64,000 bases of DNA from positions 4,960,001 through 5,024,000 of the forward strand of contig OZ252037.1 of the NCBI GenBank assembly GCA_965247695.1, read 5' to 3'. The notes under the pieces are model-generated. The model made no database searches and was not told the DNA's origin. It saw nothing but the letters and a program-made list of their open reading frames with translations. A program made the position numbers and the translations under genes. Origin of the DNA: Flavisolibacter sp965247695. GTDB lineage: Bacteria > Bacteroidota > Bacteroidia > Chitinophagales > Chitinophagaceae. Position 1 is the first letter of the stretch, and every line of letters starts with the position of its first letter. Of this stretch, positions 60,767-64,000 are shown in pieces.

Positions 60767-61765
60767 ATGCCGCATACGCAAAAAATAAACGCTGCCATCA
60801 CCGCCGTTGGCGCTTGGTTTCCGGAAACCAAACTAACCAACGCCGACCTGGAAACGATGGTGGACACTAATGATGAATGGATACGCAGCCGCACGGGCAT
60901 TGAAGAACGGCGCATCTTAAAAGAGCCGGGCAAAGGCACATCGGACTTGGCTGCACCGGCCATTTTGCAGCTTTGCGAAAAACGCGGTATCTCGCCCGAA
61001 GAAATTGATTGCATCATTTGCGCGACGGTAACGCCGGACATGGTGTTTCCGGCCACGGCCAACATTATTGCGGCCAAGATTGGCGCGAAGAATTGCTGGG
61101 GCTTTGACCTGGAAGCTGCTTGCTCCGGCTTTTTGTATTCGCTCACCGTTGGCGCTTCGCTTATTGAAAGCCGCCGCTATAAAAAAGTAGTGGTGGTGGG
61201 CGCCGATAAAATGAGTTCCATCATTGACTATACCGACCGCACCACCTGCATTTTATTTGGCGACGCGGCGGCGGCCGTTTTGCTGGAACCCAATACCGAA
61301 GGCTATGGCGTGCAGGACAGCATTTTAAAAAGTGATGGCAATGGCGCGGCTTTTTTGCACATGAAGGCCGGTGGATCGGTAAAGCCCGCAACAGCCGAAA
61401 CCGTAGCGGCCAAGGAACACTTTGTTTTTCAGGACGGACAGCCGGTGTTTAAAGCAGCCGTGAAAGGCATGGCCGATGTAAGCGCCGAACTGCTGGAACG
61501 AAACGGCTTAACCGGCAATGACATCGCCTGGCTGGTTCCTCATCAGGCCAACAAACGAATCATTGATGCCACGGCAAACCGCATGGGCCTCTCGCATGAT
61601 AAAGTCATGCTGAACATTCATAAATATGGCAACACTACGGCGGCTACTATTCCACTTTGTTTGTGGGAGTGGCGGCATGAATTGAACAAAGGCGAAAACA
61701 TTGTGCTGGCGGCCTTCGGCGGCGGGTTTACGTGGGGAGCGACGTTGGTGAAGTGGGCGTATTAG
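60767..61765 (+). CDS. fabH: Beta-ketoacyl-ACP synthase III
   Basis: Starts fatty-acid synthesis by condensing an acyl-CoA with malonyl-ACP. 332 aa from the ATG at 60767; the frame continues upstream into the inverted repeat but homology starts at INAAITAVGAWFPETKLTN. Catalytic triad: Cys in DLEAACSGFLYSL, His in LVPHQANKRIID and Asn in HKYGNTTAATIPL. The opening WIRSRTGIEERRI and the glycine-rich end LAAFGGGFTWGATLVKW are family hallmarks. Length is normal. Bacteroidota FabH enzymes often prefer branched primers, but that cannot be judged here. Confidence 0.97.
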   Translation: MPHTQKINAAITAVGAWFPETKLTNADLETMVDTNDEWIRSRTGIEERRILKEPGKGTSDLAAPAILQLCEKRGISPEEIDCIICATVTPDMVFPATANIIAAKIGAKNCWGFDLEAACSGFLYSLTVGASLIESRRYKKVVVVGADKMSSIIDYTDRTTCILFGDAAAAVLLEPNTEGYGVQDSILKSDGNGAAFLHMKAGGSVKPATAETVAAKEHFVFQDGQPVFKAAVKGMADVSAELLERNGLTGNDIAWLVPHQANKRIIDATANRMGLSHDKVMLNIHKYGNTTAATIPLCLWEWRHELNKGENIVLAAFGGGFTWGATLVKWAY

Positions 61766-61785
61766 GAGTTAAGATTTTTTACTTT

Positions 61786-61857
61786 GCGGGTACAAAATTC
61801 ATTTGATAATCAACAAAAATGTGTACCCGCAGTTGCGTATATTAGCGAGTTATGCGC
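61786..61857. other. Possible attC-like gene-cassette boundary (left)
   Basis: A perfect 9-bp inverted pair GCGGGTACA (61786-61794) / TGTACCCGC (61822-61830) is followed by GTTATGCGC (61849-61857), a core-like sequence of integron attC sites. Its exact complement GCGCATAAC is at 62396-62404, on the other side of the small gene 61962-62327. The hairpin could also simply terminate fabH. Confidence 0.35.
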
Positions 61858-61961
61858 AAGCGGCCGAAGCTCATGTTATAGTTGAATTTTGAGCAAAAAC
61901 ATGACGGCTTAAAACGTTTATTTTGATTCGTATATTTACTTAACCATTTAATAGTTATTGT

Positions 61962-62327
61962 ATGAAATTGTTTGCACTTCTTGTTTTCCTGCTACCACTT
62001 GCCGTAGCCGCACAAACAAAAATCCATTATGAAAAGGCAATGTCAAAATTTCAAAAATTCTATAATAAAGGACAAGGAGATAGTATCAATGCCATGTTCG
62101 GGCACATACCTGATGATATGAAATTCAGCAGGCGTTTATGGACAGATGACACGAATGCCGAACGTCTTAAAGAATATGGCAAGTTGAAGTCGTTCAAGTT
62201 TATTGGTATTGATGAATCAGATCCAGAGAAAGTATATGTTTTTAAAACCATCTTCAGTAAAGCAGGCGCGAAGACCACCAGCCTCACTTTGTACGAAGAT
62301 AACTCTGTAGGTACGTTTCGCTTTTAA
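61962..62327 (+). CDS. Small secreted protein, DUF3887-like
   Basis: A 121-aa protein with a clear signal peptide (MKLFALLVFLLPLAVAAQ) and a mature domain of about 100 residues. IHYEKAMSKFQKFYNKGQGD, SINAMFGHIPDDMK, LKEYGKLKSFKFIGIDESDP and a C-terminal strand pair ending SVGTFRF resemble the small periplasmic NTF2-like/DUF3887 proteins. More AT-rich than its neighbours. It is bracketed by GTTATGCGC and GCGCATAAC, which could mark a captured gene cassette. Function unknown. Confidence 0.7.
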   Translation: MKLFALLVFLLPLAVAAQTKIHYEKAMSKFQKFYNKGQGDSINAMFGHIPDDMKFSRRLWTDDTNAERLKEYGKLKSFKFIGIDESDPEKVYVFKTIFSKAGAKTTSLTLYEDNSVGTFRF

Positions 62328-62645
62328 ACAACTTCGGAAAGCATTGATGACCTGTTACGAAAAGCCAAAAGCACTCGCTAATCTCAAACAGCTATGCGCA
62401 TAACAGCGCTTTTCAGCTATGCTGGCTGACCGAACGCACTTCATCTGGTGTACTTCTATCGGCAGCAGTTTAGGCAGACGGAACACCGTTCAGCAGAAGA
62501 ACATATCTTGAACAATAAATCATACCATCTACTTCTGTTTCAGGCTGACGAATATAAATGCCAGCACAGCAGAAAGCCATTAACCGTTGGCTCACACAAA
62601 TAGAAACGTTCTTCCCTTACTAATTATCATCCGCTAATTCTTCTT
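62328..62645. other. 318-bp gap with right cassette-like boundary, no gene
   Basis: Contains GCGCATAACAGCG at 62396-62408 (complement of the GTTATGCGC on the left of the small secreted gene) and the partial repeat CAGCTATGC (62388-62396, 62414-62422). No ORF with coding character. The two flanking genes are convergent. Confidence 0.4.
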
Positions 62646-63338
62646 TCACTTCCCAATAATCCCCGAGAGAATATTAATGCTAAAGGCCACAATGGCCGTG
62701 TTGTACACAAATGATAACAACGCATGAACCATCACCAGGCGCCGGATGGCCTGGCTGGCCACCGCCACGTCCGATACCTGAAAAGCCATGCCCAACGTAA
62801 ATGAGAAATAAGCAAAGTCCAACAAATCCGGCGGCACATTACCGGGAAACAAAAGGCCGCCGTTAGGGTTTTCCTGCGCCTTGTCGGTATGCGTGGGATA
62901 GGTGTAATACAAGTGTGCATAGCGCAGGGTGAACAAGGTTTGAATGAGCGTCCAGGAACAAAACACAGCTACTACCGAAAGCAAAATGTGCTGCCGGGTA
63001 AGGTGTTCCTGATCGGCGCCGCTTGATAGGCTTCTAAGCAAGGCCAGAATGGCAAAAAGAGAAATAAACGCGGCGCACACAATAAATAAAAAGGTTACCA
63101 GCGGGCTGTTGTCCTGCTCACTGGCAACAGCCCCCACTGATTCGGTATTGTTCACAAAAATGGTGAGCCAGGCAAAAAGCAGCACCACCGCGGCAAAGGC
63201 TATCCAGGCATACAAAAAAGAAAAGGCCAGGCCGGTTTTCATTACCCGGAGAAAGACATACAACGCAATGCTTACCGAAAGCGCAATCAGCAGGCGGGTG
63301 GTGCGGTGAAGGCGGCTTACGGTTTGAAAGAATGGCAT
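62646..63338 (-). CDS. DUF1345 integral membrane protein
   Basis: A 230-aa inner-membrane protein with about six TM segments. Family signatures: WIAFAAVVLLFAWLTIFVNN, SWTLIQTLFTLRYAHLYYTY and PDLLDFAYFSFTLGMAFQVSDV, where the conserved F-A-Y-F-S-F-x-x-G-M-x-x-Q-x-S-D segment identifies DUF1345. Function unknown. Transcribed away from the next gene, with about 165 bp between the two starts. Confidence 0.9.
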   Translation of the reverse strand: MPFFQTVSRLHRTTRLLIALSVSIALYVFLRVMKTGLAFSFLYAWIAFAAVVLLFAWLTIFVNNTESVGAVASEQDNSPLVTFLFIVCAAFISLFAILALLRSLSSGADQEHLTRQHILLSVVAVFCSWTLIQTLFTLRYAHLYYTYPTHTDKAQENPNGGLLFPGNVPPDLLDFAYFSFTLGMAFQVSDVAVASQAIRRLVMVHALLSFVYNTAIVAFSINILSGIIGK

Positions 63339-63502
63339 GCATCAAAAATAAAAAGAGCCGCACGAATGCAAACGCTTTTCTTGGTGGAAACGGTGCGGCG
63401 ATGCCTTTGTAGCTAACTCTCTTTTTCTTTTTATCTTTTCGGGACGAAAGCAAAGTGTGTTTGCAAACCTTTTGGTAAAGCCATCCGTTTAAATAAATCA
63501 TC

Positions 63503-63979
63503 ATGGCAAACAACGCAACAAACATTTTCAAAGCAGCGCTTATTGTAGGCACGCTCGACATCTGCGCTGCTTTTATTCAGGTGTATTTTCAAACCGGCAA
63601 GTCATCGTTTATGCCCGTTCTTCGTTTCATTGCGGCGGGCCTGTTTGGCAAAAACGCCGGCTTGAGCGAAGGCGCAACGGCAACTGCCGGTTTGGCCATT
63701 CATTATTTTATTGCCGCCGCCTTTACTGTCTTTTTCTTTTTGGTTGTAGCCAGGCTTTCCATCGCGAAAGAGCAGCGCTTGCTCACGGGTATCTTGTACG
63801 GCGCCTTTATTTGGGCCGTGATGAATCTGTTTGTTCTGCCCCTGACCAAAACCCGGCCCTTTGTTTTTAACCTTTCAAAGAACGCACTGGCAATGGGCAT
63901 CCTGATTGTCTGCATCGGCATCCCGCTGGCTTATATGGCCAACTCAAGTAAAACCGCAAAATATACCAGAGCATACTAA
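63503..63979 (+). CDS. Conserved integral membrane protein (four TM segments)
   Basis: A 158-aa protein with four predicted TM segments: ALIVGTLDICAAFIQVYF, GLAIHYFIAAAFTVFFFLVV, GILYGAFIWAVMNLFVLPL and ALAMGILIVCIGIPLAYMA. The short amphipathic loop RFIAAGLFGKNAGLSEGATA lies between TM1 and TM2. I recall similar proteins in Bacteroidota and other phyla annotated only as hypothetical or YagU/DUF1440-like; that assignment is tentative. Divergent from the DUF1345 gene, with TATCTTTT about 60 nt upstream as a weak promoter candidate. Confidence 0.75.
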   Translation: MANNATNIFKAALIVGTLDICAAFIQVYFQTGKSSFMPVLRFIAAGLFGKNAGLSEGATATAGLAIHYFIAAAFTVFFFLVVARLSIAKEQRLLTGILYGAFIWAVMNLFVLPLTKTRPFVFNLSKNALAMGILIVCIGIPLAYMANSSKTAKYTRAY

Positions 63980-64000
63980 GAAACGCTTTATCGCAAGGCG

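Noticed and set aside
60703..61146. Minus-strand open frame of 147 codons over fabH
   Set aside because: Antisense to FabH, whose catalytic motifs are intact on the plus strand.
1..64000. CRISPR arrays, rRNA, tRNA and prophage
   Set aside because: No regularly spaced repeats, no tRNA-like folds and no phage structural genes were found; the only tandem repeat is the short 7-nt unit at 49991-50018.

Overview
The window comes from a Bacteroidota chromosome, most likely the Chitinophagales/Chitinophagaceae. Evidence for this is a SusC/SusD pair, a complete sprA (type 9 secretion translocon), T9SS type A and type B C-terminal sorting domains, a LruC-domain lipoprotein, DUF4105 and DUF2339 proteins, and -7 boxes of the TAnnTTTG class. 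There are no rRNA, tRNA or CRISPR loci. No intact transposase was seen, so mobility shows only as dispersed repeats, inverted-repeat elements, pseudogenes and possible gene-cassette edges.

Layout. 1-7.4 kb (minus): starch/alpha-glucan utilisation locus with secreted GH13 amylase, NrtR/AraR-type regulator, SusC and the start of SusD. 7.4-18.5 kb: housekeeping and accessory genes (ligA, a two-gene module with a deoxyribosyltransferase-like enzyme, Zn alcohol dehydrogenase, a lipoprotein hydrolase, a royal-jelly-family lipoprotein, lptB, metF, a small lipoprotein) with two pseudogenes and several repeats. 18.5-42 kb (almost all minus): a large exopolysaccharide (EPS) locus with glycosyltransferases, O-acetyltransferase-like protein, flippase, Wzy-like polymerase, Wzz-like chain-length protein, TolC-like protein, initiating sugar transferase and a secreted glycosidase. 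It is interleaved with a phosphorelay: Hpt protein, single-domain response regulator, cytosolic PAS hybrid kinase and a degenerate H-NOX-like protein. 42-52 kb: LruC lipoprotein, glyoxalase-like protein, PKD adhesin, alpha/beta hydrolase, DUF4105, DUF2339. 52-64 kb: a small membrane protein, sprA, ruvA, fabH and small membrane/secreted genes.

How it fits together. The GH13 enzyme is exported by the T9SS (of which SprA is the outer-membrane channel) and feeds the SusCD importer. The EPS locus carries the parts of a Wzx/Wzy pathway. The interleaved H-NOX-like protein, kinase, Hpt and receiver suggest that its output is set by an intracellular signal.

Most interesting signals: (1) two intergenic elements bounded by inverted repeats (43/45 and 23/23 matches), each enclosing a four-helix-bundle (S23/IVP-type) gene, one intact and one decayed, each between two divergent housekeeping genes; (2) an H-NOX-like sensor that appears to lack the proximal-His segment and the YxSxR motif, next to a soluble hybrid kinase in an EPS locus; (3) a small basic protein paired with a deoxyribosyltransferase-like protein; (4) a shared pre-start motif in EPS/signalling genes and a 36-codon leader ORF before wzz; (5) a three-copy dispersed repeat of about 178 bp; (6) near-leaderless promoters.
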